From Nocardia sienata NBRC 100364 (GTDB lineage Bacteria; Actinomycetota; Actinomycetes; Mycobacteriales; Mycobacteriaceae), in assembly GCF_001613205.1 (NCBI RefSeq), contig NZ_BDBX01000049.1, forward strand, positions 1 to 64,000: DNA of 64,000 bases. Direction: 5' to 3'. Below, piece after piece: positions 42,389 through 50,644 of this stretch. A program made the position numbers and the translations under genes. Position 1 is the first letter of the stretch, and each line of letters begins with the position of its first letter. A model generated the notes under the pieces. The model searched no databases and was not told the DNA's origin. It was given only the letters and a program-made list of their open reading frames with translations.

Positions 42389-43966
42389 ATGAGTTCCCCG
42401 CGTACCTCGTCGAACCACCCGCTTCGGGGGCCACGCAGGAGTTCGACGCGTTCCGGCGACGAGCCGGGTTTTCTCTCGCTACCGCCCGATCGCGCGCGGG
42501 TACTTCTCTTCGTGGCCTTCCGGCCCGCCGCTTTCGCCCTGGCGGTCATCGTGGTCACCATGCTGGTGACCCTCTTCACCGCGGGCAGCGATCTCACCGG
42601 TCTCAGTGGCGCGGTGGCCGCGGGCTGGCTGGCCGTGCACCAGGTGCCGCTGCTGATCGGCAGCACGACGGTGGGCCTGCTGCCGGTACTGCCTACCGCG
42701 CTGCTGCTGTGGGCCGCGACCCGGGAAGCCGTCGCCGCCACCGATACCGAACCCACCCGGGCGGAATTGGGCTGGCTGTGCGGCGCCGCTGTGGGGGGTC
42801 CGCTGCTGATCACCGCGGTATGCCTGGCGGTAACCGAGGATGCGTCGGGATCCATTGCGCTGCAACGCCCCAACCCGCTGACCGCCTTCGGGTGGGTACT
42901 GCTCCTGCACCTGACCGCCGTGTTGTGCGGTATCGCGTTCCGGTGCCGGGACCGCATCTTCGAGGGCCTGCCCTACGACGTGATCGCTGCCGCCTATGTG
43001 GCGGCCCGGGCCGTGTTGCGCCTGCTGGCCGCCGCGGCGGTGCTGCTGGTGCTGGCCCTGCTGGTGCACTGGTCGCGGGTCGGCGAGACCTACGGTTCCA
43101 CGGAAGGGGTCGTGGACGTACTCGGGCTCACGCTGCTCTCACTGCTGTACCTGCCGAACGCCGTGGTGGCCGGGGTCGGGGTGCTGGTGGGTCCGGGAGT
43201 CGAGTTCGGTGATGCGTCGGTCGGGGTGTTCACCGTGGTCGGTGGACCGATTCCGGCGGTCCCGGTACTCGCCGCGGTACCGACGGGCCCGGCAGTGCTC
43301 TGGTGGGCGTTGCTGCTGCTCGTACCGGCGGCCGTGGGCGTGTACGGGGGTGTGGAATCGGCTCGGGTGAGCTACGACCGTCCGGGCGCGCCCTGGGCAC
43401 TGCTCGCCGCGGCCGGGCTCGGAAGCGCGACGCTCACCGCGCTGGCCGCGCTGTCCGGGGGAGAGCTGGGAAATTTCGGGCGCCTGGGCCTCGAGCTACC
43501 GGTGTTCGCGCTGGCGGTGTTCGCCTGGCTGGCGATTCCCGGCTACGCCGGCCTGCTGTTCGCGCGGACCTTCGTCGTCTCTTTCCCCACACCGCTGATG
43601 CGCCATCCCGACGCGCTCTTCGACCCCGACGATATCGACTTCGACGAGGACTACTACCCCGAGGACCACGGGCGCGCCCGGCCCGCCGCGGATCGCGCGC
43701 TACCGGCCGGGCGGCTCCCGGAGCTGCCGGGCGATTCCGCCATCGATGCCGCCGGCCGCTACGCCGATCTGCTCGACCGGCCGCGCGCCGAGTCGCCGGG
43801 ACCCGAGCAACCGCTGGAGGTCGAAGCCGAAGTGATCGAGGATCAGCCGCGCGGTGCTGCCGCGGGGACCGTCGCCGCCGCGGAGACGGCACCCGAGATC
43901 GTCGATGCGGAAGTGGTCGAACCGGACGCCCTCGACGGAGACGACGGCGACCCGCGCCGAGCCTGA
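42389..43966 (+). CDS. perM: Cell division protein PerM (DUF6350 family)
   Basis: This 525-residue polytopic membrane protein is the positional homologue of Rv0955 (PerM). About ten hydrophobic helices cover residues ~30-400, for example VLLFVAFRPAAFALAVIVV and LLGLGLTLL-like segments. A hydrophilic acidic C-terminus (~400-525) follows, with DPDDIDFDEDYYPEDHGRAR at its start. In M. tuberculosis PerM is needed for cell division under stress, stabilising the divisome. It follows the Gln-rich membrane protein gene by 67 nt on the same strand. I infer function from family and synteny. No enzymatic motif is present. Confidence 0.85.
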   Translation: MSSPRTSSNHPLRGPRRSSTRSGDEPGFLSLPPDRARVLLFVAFRPAAFALAVIVVTMLVTLFTAGSDLTGLSGAVAAGWLAVHQVPLLIGSTTVGLLPVLPTALLLWAATREAVAATDTEPTRAELGWLCGAAVGGPLLITAVCLAVTEDASGSIALQRPNPLTAFGWVLLLHLTAVLCGIAFRCRDRIFEGLPYDVIAAAYVAARAVLRLLAAAAVLLVLALLVHWSRVGETYGSTEGVVDVLGLTLLSLLYLPNAVVAGVGVLVGPGVEFGDASVGVFTVVGGPIPAVPVLAAVPTGPAVLWWALLLLVPAAVGVYGGVESARVSYDRPGAPWALLAAAGLGSATLTALAALSGGELGNFGRLGLELPVFALAVFAWLAIPGYAGLLFARTFVVSFPTPLMRHPDALFDPDDIDFDEDYYPEDHGRARPAADRALPAGRLPELPGDSAIDAAGRYADLLDRPRAESPGPEQPLEVEAEVIEDQPRGAAAGTVAAAETAPEIVDAEVVEPDALDGDDGDPRRA

Positions 43967-44104
43967 CCGCGTCGGCCCGGTCCCGGCTCACTGCCGCCGA
44001 AGGCGGGCCCGGCCGCGTCCACTAGGCTCTATCCGTGCCGCGGGTTCGTCCCCGCCGGCGGGTGGACCCCGCCCGCCGTTCCTTCGAACTCCAGGAGTAG
44101 AGCC

Positions 44105-44752
44105 CTGACCGCCCCGGAACCCACCGACTCCACCCCGGCCGGCCTGGTCGTACTCGCCTCGGGGACCGGTTCACTGCTGCGCGCGTTGCTCGACGCCGCG
44201 GCCGACCCCGGTTATCCGGCACGGATCCACGCGGTGGGCGTCGACCGGGAGTGCGCCGCCGTCGACCACGCGGCGGCGGCGGGCGTACCCACCTTCCGGG
44301 TCGCGGTCGGCGACCATCCCGATCGCGGTGCCTGGGATGCGGCGCTCACCGAGGCAGTGGCCGGATACTCGCCCGACCTGGTGATCTGTGCGGGCTTCAT
44401 GAAGCTGCTGGGCCCGGTGTTCCTGGATCGTTTCGGCGGCCGGATCATCAACACCCATCCGGCTCTGCTACCCGCTTTCCCCGGGGCGCACGGGGTGCGG
44501 GACGCGCTGGCCTACGGGGTCCGGGTCACCGGGACCACCGTGCACCTGGTGGACGCCGGAGTGGACACCGGTCCGATCCTGGCACAGGAGCCCGTCCGGG
44601 TCGATCCGGCCGACGACGAGGCCGAATTGCACGAGCGCATCAAAGTTGTGGAGCGACGGTTGCTGGTGGAGGTTGTCGCCGCCGTCGCGACCCGCGGAAT
44701 TGTCTCCGATGGACGAAAGGCAGTTATCCCTGATGAGCGAGTTCTCCGGTGA
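44105..44752 (+). CDS. purN: Phosphoribosylglycinamide formyltransferase PurN (probable CTG start)
   Basis: This 215-residue GART uses 10-formyl-THF to formylate GAR in purine synthesis. The catalytic set is visible: Asn and His in INTHPALLPAFPG, and Asp in HLVDAGVDTGPIL. The N-terminal phosphate loop LVVLASGTGSLLRALLDA is encoded from about 44141. No ATG, GTG or TTG lies in frame before it. The only candidate is CTG at 44105, which has a perfect AGGAG 7 nt upstream. A TTG at 44186 would delete the loop. So either initiation is at CTG or a GTG was mutated or misread. The stop overlaps purH (GTGA). Upstream is a 21-codon ORF (44035-44100) ending at the RBS. Confidence 0.9.
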   Translation: MTAPEPTDSTPAGLVVLASGTGSLLRALLDAAADPGYPARIHAVGVDRECAAVDHAAAAGVPTFRVAVGDHPDRGAWDAALTEAVAGYSPDLVICAGFMKLLGPVFLDRFGGRIINTHPALLPAFPGAHGVRDALAYGVRVTGTTVHLVDAGVDTGPILAQEPVRVDPADDEAELHERIKVVERRLLVEVVAAVATRGIVSDGRKAVIPDERVLR

Positions 44753-46311
44753 GTGAACGCACGCCGATCCGCCGGGCGCTGGTGAGCGTCTACGACAAGA
44801 CCGGGCTCGTGGAGCTGGCGACCGCGCTGCACGCGGCGGGGGTGGAGCTGGTGTCCACCGGGTCGACCGCGGCGCGGATCGCGGACGCCGGTGTCCCGGT
44901 GACCAAGGTCGAGGATCTGACCGGGTTTCCGGAAACCCTGGACGGCCGGGTCAAAACCCTGCATCCGCGGGTACACGCGGGCATTCTGGCCGATACCCGC
45001 AAAGCCGAACACCTCGACCAGCTCACCGAACTGGGTATCGAGGCCTTCCAGCTGGTGGTGGTGAACCTCTACCCGTTCAGCGAAACCGTCGCGAGCGGGG
45101 CGAGCCCGGACGACTGCGTCGAACAGATCGATATCGGCGGACCGTCGATGGTGCGCGCCGCGGCCAAGAACCATCCGTCGGTCGCCGTAGTGGTGAACAC
45201 CGGCGATTACGACGAGGTCCGCAAGGCCGTCGCCGACGGAGGGTTCACGCTCTCGGAACGAATCGCGTTGGCCGCCAAGGCATTCCAGCACACCGCGAGT
45301 TACGACGTCGCGGTGGCCAACTGGATGGCGTCGACGCTGGTCGAGAAGTCCGCCGAGGAGGCGGAGTTCCCCTCCTGGATCGGCGCGGTCTGGGACCGTT
45401 CGGCGGTGCTGCGCTACGGCGAGAATCCGCATCAGCGGGCGGCGCTGTACACCGACGGCGACGGCGGACCCGGACTGGCGCGGGCGCGGCAGTTGCACGG
45501 CAAGGAGATGTCGTACAACAACTACACCGACGCCGATGCCGCCCGCCGGGCCGCCTACGACCACGAGGCGCCCGCGGTGGCGATCATCAAACACGCCAAC
45601 CCCTGCGGTATCGCGACGGGTGCGGATATCGCCGAGGCGCACCGCAAAGCGCATGCCTGCGATCCGGTGAGCGCCTACGGCGGCGTCATCGCGACCAACC
45701 GCGAGGTCTCGGTGGCGATGGCCCAGCAGGTGGCCGAAATCTTCACCGAGGTGATCGTGGCGCCTTCCTACGCCGACGGTGCCGTCGAGGTGTTGCAGCG
45801 TAAGAAGAACATCCGCATCCTGATCGCCGAAGCGCCGGCACCCGCGGGCGCGGAGCACCGGCCGGTGAGTGGCGGACTGCTGGTCCAGGAGCGCGATGTG
45901 ATCGACGCCGACGGCGATGATCCGGCGAATTGGACCCTCGCGGCCGGTGAAGCCGCGGACGCGGCGACGCTCGCCGATCTCGAATTCGCCTGGCGCGCCT
46001 GCCGGGCCGTGAAATCCAACGCCATCCTGCTGGCCCACGACGGTGCGTCGGTGGGTGTCGGCATGGGTCAGGTCAACCGGGTCGATTCGGTACGGCTCGC
46101 CGTTCAGCGAGCCGGTGACCGGGCCGCCGGGTCGGTGGCGGCCTCGGACGCGTTCTTCCCGTTCCCCGACGGGCCGCAACTGTTGCTGGAAGCCGGTATC
46201 CGGGCGATCGTCCAGCCGGGCGGTTCGGTGCGCGACCAGGACACCATCGACGCGGCGCGGGCGGCCGGGGTGACCATGTACTTCACCGGGTCCCGCCACT
46301 TCGCCCACTGA
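44749..46311 (+). CDS. purH: Bifunctional AICAR transformylase/IMP cyclohydrolase
   Basis: This 520-residue protein has the MGS-like cyclohydrolase domain at the N-terminus (RRALVSVYDKTGLVELA, STGSTAARI, HPRVHAGILA). The transformylase domain follows, with MSYNNYTDADAA, IKHANPCGIA, the SDAFFPFPDGPQ segment and a C-terminal FTGSRHFAH. It catalyses the last two steps to IMP. The GTG at 44749 overlaps the purN stop by 4 nt, so the two purine enzymes are coupled. A long inverted repeat follows. It corresponds to Rv0957. Confidence 0.98.
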   Translation: MSERTPIRRALVSVYDKTGLVELATALHAAGVELVSTGSTAARIADAGVPVTKVEDLTGFPETLDGRVKTLHPRVHAGILADTRKAEHLDQLTELGIEAFQLVVVNLYPFSETVASGASPDDCVEQIDIGGPSMVRAAAKNHPSVAVVVNTGDYDEVRKAVADGGFTLSERIALAAKAFQHTASYDVAVANWMASTLVEKSAEEAEFPSWIGAVWDRSAVLRYGENPHQRAALYTDGDGGPGLARARQLHGKEMSYNNYTDADAARRAAYDHEAPAVAIIKHANPCGIATGADIAEAHRKAHACDPVSAYGGVIATNREVSVAMAQQVAEIFTEVIVAPSYADGAVEVLQRKKNIRILIAEAPAPAGAEHRPVSGGLLVQERDVIDADGDDPANWTLAAGEAADAATLADLEFAWRACRAVKSNAILLAHDGASVGVGMGQVNRVDSVRLAVQRAGDRAAGSVAASDAFFPFPDGPQLLLEAGIRAIVQPGGSVRDQDTIDAARAAGVTMYFTGSRHFAH

Positions 46312-46331
46312 TATCGGCCGGCGCGGCAAAC

Positions 46332-46373
46332 GCCCGTGGCCCCTCGATCCAGAGCGATCGAAGGGCCACGGGC
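46332..46373. terminator. Strong bidirectional terminator after purH
   Basis: An 18-bp stem with a single mismatch (46332-46349 with 46356-46373, 6-nt loop) lies between purH and the convergent small secreted-protein gene. Confidence 0.85.
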
Positions 46374-46396
46374 TGCCACGCCGGGTCGATTGCCTG

Positions 46397-46645
46397 TCAA
46401 TCGAGCGTGGGCGGGATGCACAGGGGAATCGGCATGCACGGGTCGGCTGTGCCCGACAGCGTGAAGAACAGCGCGGCAAGCGCATCGGCCGATCCGAGAC
46501 CGGCGCCCGGTGACCGCACGGAGACGGGTGGGGTCCCGCTGTCGAACGGTTCGAGGGGGACGCCGCTCCCGGCTGTGGCGATACCTGCCGCCGAGCCGAG
46601 GATTATCGCTATCGCTGCCGAACCGGTGACGAGTGCACGCCGCAT
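46397..46645 (-). CDS. Small secreted protein A with VPLEP motif
   Basis: This 82-residue product starts MRRALVTGSAAIAIILGSAAG, a clear signal peptide cut near IATAGS. The mature ~55 residues begin with SGVPLEPFDSGTPP and end with a Cys-containing CMPIPLCIPP. AAGGAT lies ahead of the ATG at 46645. It is related to the next two minus-strand genes through the signal peptide followed by G(V/L)PLE(P/A). The function is unknown. It is probably exported to the envelope or medium, with two Cys that could form a disulphide. Confidence 0.7.
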   Translation of the reverse strand: MRRALVTGSAAIAIILGSAAGIATAGSGVPLEPFDSGTPPVSVRSPGAGLGSADALAALFFTLSGTADPCMPIPLCIPPTLD

Positions 46646-46787
46646 ATCCGTAGATCCTTCATCCGCCGGCCGCCGTGGCGACCGGAACAACTCTTGCCGG
46701 CACCGTAGAAGGCCTACGAGCGCCGGGGTGGCCCGCAATTGTGTTGGCCCGGCCGGGTCTTCGGTCCGGCCCGGTCAGAGAGCGTAT

Positions 46788-47030
46788 TCAGCAATTCGTG
46801 GTGCCCGGGACGCAAGCCGACAGGGTTGCGAGCTCGGTGAGCAGGCCTGCCGAACCGGTGGCCACTGCGGCGACTTCCTCGTGTGCCGTCCCCGGGACGG
46901 ATACCGCAGCAGGGGCGGCGGGTTCGAGTGGCAGGCCGGTCCCGGCGACGGCCGTTGCGGTGCCGGCCGATACATTGACGATCGCGGCAGCCGCAATGGC
47001 GATTGCGCCCGAGAGCAGTGCACTCTGCAT
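46788..47030 (-). CDS. Small secreted protein B with LPLEP motif
   Basis: This 80-residue product starts MQSALLSGAIAIAAAAIVNV, a signal peptide, then GTGLPLEPAAPAAVSVPG and a C-terminal Cys pair (LSACVPGTTNC). A good AAGGAA precedes the ATG at 47030. It shares the LPLEP mature N-terminus with its neighbours on each side, so the three form a small paralogous family in tandem with independent RBSs. The function is unknown. Confidence 0.72.
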   Translation of the reverse strand: MQSALLSGAIAIAAAAIVNVSAGTATAVAGTGLPLEPAAPAAVSVPGTAHEEVAAVATGSAGLLTELATLSACVPGTTNC

Positions 47031-47148
47031 ATCCACTATTCCTTTTTCGGTCGATCGTTGTCGTGAGCGCGTCGGCGGAGCCGGATATGAGGTACAACCA
47101 CGGTTGTGCCCTTCCGATCCGGAGACCGCTACGTGTCTCTCCAGGAGA

Positions 47149-47430
47149 TCACAACGGGGGGACGGACGGGTTTCCGCCGAGGATGGCTGCGAGGCCGGTG
47201 ATGAGAGTGCCGAGCACCTCGGCCGAACCACTTGAGATCGGGCCGCTCAGCGACGAGCCACTGGGTCCGTGACCGACGCCGGACCCGGTGGAATCACCCT
47301 GTACTGTGCGCGGTGCGGTCGGCGCGGTGGCTTCGAGCGGTAGCCCGGCCGCGGCCGCGGTGCCGGCACCGGTCATCGAGCCGGCCGCGATTGCCAGTGC
47401 GGCGATGCTGCCGACGAGAGTTTTCTGCAA
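47149..47430 (-). CDS. Small secreted protein C with LPLEA motif
   Basis: This 93-residue product starts (TTG) MQKTLVGSIAALAIAAGSMTG, a signal peptide, followed by AAGLPLEATAPTAP. A Gly/Ser-rich middle and the hydrophobic end LGTLITGLAAILGG complete it. AAGGGA precedes the TTG at 47430. It lacks the Cys pair of its two neighbours but keeps the G-LPLE motif right after signal cleavage. The function is unknown. It is likely the first of three tandem paralogues, each with its own ~100-nt upstream gap. Confidence 0.68.
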   Translation of the reverse strand: MQKTLVGSIAALAIAAGSMTGAGTAAAAGLPLEATAPTAPRTVQGDSTGSGVGHGPSGSSLSGPISSGSAEVLGTLITGLAAILGGNPSVPPL

Positions 47431-47599
47431 GTCCGTGTTCCCTTCTGCGATCTGGGCACGGTCGGTGGCCGTACGAGGAGCACGTTATGGCAGGTTCCGG
47501 CCGCAGGTAAGCCGCGAGTTCCTCCGCCCAAGTTTTCGGGGGCACGGGATGGGTTGCGCTGCAGGCATTACGCGTGGTGACGGATACGTGGACCCCGCG

Positions 47600-48064
47600 T
47601 CAAGCGGCGCTGAGCACTTGCCGGTCGCCCAGCGGCGCGCGCAGCCGGATCTCCAGGGTGCCGAAAACCGCCGTCATCACGCACATCTTGTCGACGGCGT
47701 CGGCGCGGGTGCCGCTGCGGAGTTCCACGGTGACCGCGCTGTCGTCCTCGGTGGCGGTGGCGTCCACGCCGAAGCATTCGGGCACGCCGGTCTCGAAGTG
47801 GATGGCGATCCGGTCATCGGCCACCTTCGTCCACGAGGTGAAGGGGACGGGATGGGCACCGACGATCGACGGATCCGCGGTGAAGGGGTGGCCGGGGTCG
47901 GCCCCGGGGTCTTCGGTGGGAGTCGCGGGCGTTTTCGCCGGGGCGGGTACGGAGGTCGGGGTGGGCCCGGGGTCCGGGTCGGCGGTGCCGTTGCTACCGC
48001 AGGCCGAGACCGCGAGGGTGACGCCGAGAACCAGAATTGCCGTACATCCCCGCAGTGTGACCAT
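47600..48064 (-). CDS. Putative lipoprotein
   Basis: This 154-residue protein has an N-terminal signal (VTLRGCTAILVLGVTLAVSAC) whose LAVSAC-G end is a lipobox, so Cys would be lipidated. A Pro/Thr/Ala-rich spacer (~residues 25-60) follows. The C-terminal domain (FTSWTKVADDRIAIHFETG, then a Cys near CFGVDATATED and MCVMTAVFGTLEIRL) resembles small actinobacterial envelope lipoproteins, with two Cys likely bridged. The ATG at 48064 has no clear RBS; starts further upstream are open. Substrate or partner is unknown. Confidence 0.72.
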   Translation of the reverse strand: MVTLRGCTAILVLGVTLAVSACGSNGTADPDPGPTPTSVPAPAKTPATPTEDPGADPGHPFTADPSIVGAHPVPFTSWTKVADDRIAIHFETGVPECFGVDATATEDDSAVTVELRSGTRADAVDKMCVMTAVFGTLEIRLRAPLGDRQVLSAA

Positions 48065-48178
48065 GCGGACCACTGTAATGGGCGCCTGCTCCTCGCCGAC
48101 CGTGCGTGGAGCCGGCAGCCGGACGCCCGGCACCGCGTCGTGCGGTGCCGGGCGTCCGGGCGAGAATCCGGCGTCGCG

Positions 48179-48433
48179 TCAGCGGCTGGTGAAGGGGAGC
48201 AAAGCCATTTCGCGCGCGTTCTTCACCGCGACCGCGACCTGGCGCTGCTGCTGCGGGGTCAGGCCGGTGACCCGGCGGCTGCGGATCTTGCCGCGGTCGG
48301 AGATGAAGGTGCGCAGCAGATTCACGTCCTTGTAGTCGACCGTCTCGATACCCGCGGCGATCAGCGGGTTCTTCTTGGGCCGGCGAGCCTGTTCGGCGCG
48401 GACCTTCTTCGACGGGCCTCGTTTGACTGCCAT
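48179..48433 (-). CDS. rpsR: Ribosomal protein bS18, zinc-independent paralogue
   Basis: This 84-residue bS18 has the family core (ETVDYKDVNLLRTFISDRGKI and RSRRVTGLTPQQQRQVAVAVKNAREMALLPF). The N-terminus has no Cys motif, the C-minus form used when zinc is scarce. It is the last gene of the rpmB-rpmG-rpsN-rpsR operon read from the Zur-box region. It replaces the zinc-containing S18 in alternative ribosomes of mycobacteria and relatives. Confidence 0.95.
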   Translation of the reverse strand: MAVKRGPSKKVRAEQARRPKKNPLIAAGIETVDYKDVNLLRTFISDRGKIRSRRVTGLTPQQQRQVAVAVKNAREMALLPFTSR

Positions 48434-48465
48434 ATGACCGGTTCCTAACTCACGAGATCGGTGGG

Positions 48466-48771
48466 TTACCAGCTCGATTTGTGCACACCGGGCAACTCTC
48501 CTCGATGCGCCATCTCGCGCACACGCACACGCGAAAGGCCGAACTTCCGGAGATAACCGCGCGGTCGCCCGTCGGCGGTGTCCCGATTGCGCAATCGTAC
48601 CGGACTGGCGTCACGGGGCAGTCGCCGCAGGGCCGCCTGGGCGGCCAAACGTTCGTCTTCCGGCGTGGAGGGTTTACGGATCAGTTCTTTGAGCTCGGCG
48701 CGCCGCTCGGCGTAGCGGGCCACAACGGCGCGTCGCTGCTGGTTACGGGCGATCTTGGACTTCTTGGCCAT
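48466..48771 (-). CDS. rpsN: Ribosomal protein uS14, zinc-independent long form
   Basis: This 101-residue uS14 starts AKKSKIARNQQRRAVVARYAERR and ends YLRKFGLSRVRVREMAHRGELPGVHKSSW. It lacks the CxxC zinc motif of the short form and is the longer C-minus type. Its ATG overlaps the rpmG stop (TGATG). It is part of the Zur-controlled minus-strand operon, with rpsR 32 nt downstream. Confidence 0.95.
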   Translation of the reverse strand: MAKKSKIARNQQRRAVVARYAERRAELKELIRKPSTPEDERLAAQAALRRLPRDASPVRLRNRDTADGRPRGYLRKFGLSRVRVREMAHRGELPGVHKSSW

Positions 48772-48941
48772 CAGCGCTCCTCTCGGAAGTCGACGTGCCG
48801 GCGGACCACGGGATCGTATTTCCGCAGCACCATGCGGTCGGGGTCGTTGCGGCGGTTCTTACGGGTGACGTAGGTGTATCCGGTGCCCGCGGTGGAGCGG
48901 AGTTTGATCACCGGACGGATTTCGGTCGATTTCGATGCCAT
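48771..48941 (-). CDS. rpmG: Ribosomal protein bL33, zinc-independent paralogue
   Basis: This 56-residue protein, too short for most gene callers, starts MASKSTEIRPVIKLRSTAG and ends RRHVDFREER. It matches bL33 (TYVTRKNRRNDPDRMVLRKY) and has no cysteine, so it is the C-minus form. It sits 8 nt after rpmB and overlaps rpsN by one base. Co-directional overlaps show a single transcript. Confidence 0.95.
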   Translation of the reverse strand: MASKSTEIRPVIKLRSTAGTGYTYVTRKNRRNDPDRMVLRKYDPVVRRHVDFREER

Positions 48942-48949
48942 CGGTGCGC

Positions 48950-49186
48950 TCAGATCCGGATGCCGCGGGCGCGGAGGCGGGCCACCACGGCTTCGATGCC
49001 GTCCCGGTCGATGGTTTTGATCCCCTTGGCGGACACATCGAGGGTGATCCGGCGGCCTTCGCCCGGCAGATAGTAGGTCTTGCGCTGGATGTTGGGATCC
49101 CAGCGCCGGCTGGTGCGTTTGTGCGAATGCGAGACGGCCTTACCGAATCCGGGTTTGCGGCCGGTGACCTGACAGTGCGCCGACAT
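48950..49186 (-). CDS. rpmB: Ribosomal protein bL28, zinc-independent paralogue
   Basis: This 78-residue bL28 starts MSAHCQVTGRKPGFGKAVSH and includes SHKRTSRRWDPNIQRKTYYL. Only one Cys remains (Cys5), so the four-Cys zinc site is lost. It is the first gene of the minus-strand operon, starting at ATG 49186 with GGAGGGAG ahead. The Zur-like boxes lie directly upstream. Confidence 0.95.
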   Translation of the reverse strand: MSAHCQVTGRKPGFGKAVSHSHKRTSRRWDPNIQRKTYYLPGEGRRITLDVSAKGIKTIDRDGIEAVVARLRARGIRI

Positions 49187-49212
49187 GGGGCTCCCTCCGA
49201 TATGAACGATGA

Positions 49213-49227
49213 TGACAATCGTTTTCG
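49213..49227 (-). promoter_or_regulatory. Zur-like box for the rpmB operon
   Basis: TGACAATCGTTTTCG resembles the actinobacterial Zur operator (TGANAAT-type half-site with a TTNTC half). It lies ~27 nt upstream of the rpmB start. Zinc-loaded Zur would repress this operon. The assignment comes from the target genes and motif shape. Confidence 0.6.
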
Positions 49228-49268
49228 ACAACGATGGGTCCACACTGTAGCGTGTGCCGGGTCGTAAT

Positions 49269-49283
49269 TGAAAATCATTACCG
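49269..49283 (+). promoter_or_regulatory. Zur-like box for the mrf operon
   Basis: TGAAAATCATTACCG fits the Zur consensus (TGAAAATCATT core). It sits ~12-25 nt before the mrf GTG, overlapping the leader. With the box at 49213 it would give control of both divergent operons. Confidence 0.6.
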
Positions 49284-49294
49284 AAAGGGTAGTG

Positions 49295-50644
49295 GTGTCC
49301 CATTCCGCACAACTCCCAGAAGTCATCGATCCCGGAGACCGCCGCACCCCGGTCGTGGTGGTCGCCGGCCTGCACGGTGATCCGGCCGGTTCCGTCGACC
49401 TCATCGCGGACGCCCTCGGCGCGGCCGCGGGCACTGTGGTGGTACGCCACGATCTCGCCGAACTCGGGGAGGGAGTCGTGCGCCGCACCGTGTCCCACAG
49501 CGGTACGGCCACCGTCTCGGTGCACGAACTCGCGCACGGCTGCGTCTCGTGCACCCTGAAGGCGGATCTGCTGCCGCTGCTGTGCACTCTCGCGGCCCGC
49601 GATTCGGTGCGGCGGATCGTGCTCGCACTGGACCCCGCCATCGAAGCGGAGTCGGTGTGCCAAGGGATCGGCGAGGTGGTCGTGGCCGGTGTCGTCGGCC
49701 GGGTGGACGGTCCCGCCGCACGAGATGTCCGCGTGGCCGCCGTGCTCACCGGTATCGACGCGCGCACCTGGCTCCCGGCGGCGACCGGTGACGAGGCGCT
49801 GAACGAACTGGGCTGGGCCTTGGCCGACGACGAGCGCACCGTCGCCCAACTGGCCGTCGGACAGGTCGACTTCGCCGACGCCCTGGTGATCACCGGAGGT
49901 GACGGCGTGGACCCGCTGCAGCGGGCCCGGCTCGGGGCGGTGCTGTCCCGGTTGGCGCCGCTCGCCCCGGCGCTGTGGTCGGACCCGGACGCCGCGGTCA
50001 CCTCCGAAGCGGTCGAGGGACTGCTGGCCCGGATTCCGGCGGAGTCCCGGCGTGGACGGATCTTCGACGCGCATGCCCCGCTGCTGCGCGGTCAGCCTCC
50101 GCTGACCGCGGAATGCGGTGTGGAGCTGGTGGAGTTCGCCGCCGGACGCCCCTTCCACCCCGAGCGGCTGCACGAGGCGCTGGACGTACTGCTCGAAGGT
50201 GTGGTAACCGCGCGTGGCCGGGTATGGCTGGCGACCCAGCCGGACGAGGTCGTGTGGCTGGAATCGGCGGGCGGGGGGCTGCGGATCGGCGGCGCCGGTC
50301 GCTGGCTGGCGGCGATGGCCGAAGCCGAACGCGCCGAGGTCGAGCCGGAGCGGCTGGCCATGGCCCGGCTGCGCTGGGACGACCGGTTCGGCGACCGCGA
50401 CAATTCGCTGGTCGTCCTGCTTCACGCGGCCGACCCGGACGAGGTCCGGCAGGCCCTGGACCGGGCGCTGGTCGACGATGCCGAATTGCGGCTGGTCGAG
50501 CGGGCACCGCATCAGGTGGCCCACTGGCCCGATCCCTTCGGCGAATGGCACACCGACCCCTGCGATTCCGACGATCCCTATCCGGCCGTCACCGGTGAAG
50601 GCCGGGGCGGCGAAACGGGCGAGCGCGCCCGGAAGGAGAGGTGA
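49295..50644 (+). CDS. mrf: COG0523/CobW-like protein, Mrf (mpy recruitment factor) homologue
   Basis: This 449-residue protein matches Rv0106 and Mrf of M. smegmatis in its landmarks: HGCVSCTLKADLL, FADALVITGGD, FAAGRPFHPERLHEALDVLL and VWLESAGGGLRIG. Mrf family proteins recruit the hibernation factor Mpy to C-minus ribosomes under zinc starvation. Here the Walker A region reads VVVVAGLHGDPAGS with no GKT lysine, and the CxCC metal motif is CVSC, so GTP and zinc binding may be weak or lost. The GTG at 49295 with GAAAGGG upstream is chosen; a TTG at 49268 lies in the Zur box. It overlaps rpmE by one base. Confidence 0.87.
   Translation: MSHSAQLPEVIDPGDRRTPVVVVAGLHGDPAGSVDLIADALGAAAGTVVVRHDLAELGEGVVRRTVSHSGTATVSVHELAHGCVSCTLKADLLPLLCTLAARDSVRRIVLALDPAIEAESVCQGIGEVVVAGVVGRVDGPAARDVRVAAVLTGIDARTWLPAATGDEALNELGWALADDERTVAQLAVGQVDFADALVITGGDGVDPLQRARLGAVLSRLAPLAPALWSDPDAAVTSEAVEGLLARIPAESRRGRIFDAHAPLLRGQPPLTAECGVELVEFAAGRPFHPERLHEALDVLLEGVVTARGRVWLATQPDEVVWLESAGGGLRIGGAGRWLAAMAEAERAEVEPERLAMARLRWDDRFGDRDNSLVVLLHAADPDEVRQALDRALVDDAELRLVERAPHQVAHWPDPFGEWHTDPCDSDDPYPAVTGEGRGGETGERARKER

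Noticed and set aside
44186..44752. TTG 44186 as the purN start
   Set aside because: This removes the conserved LVVLASGTGSLL phosphate-binding segment that is clearly encoded upstream in the same frame.
49268..49294. TTG at 49268 as the start of mrf
   Set aside because: It would sit inside the Zur-like box with no RBS; GTG 49295 has GAAAGGG upstream and gives the expected N-terminus.
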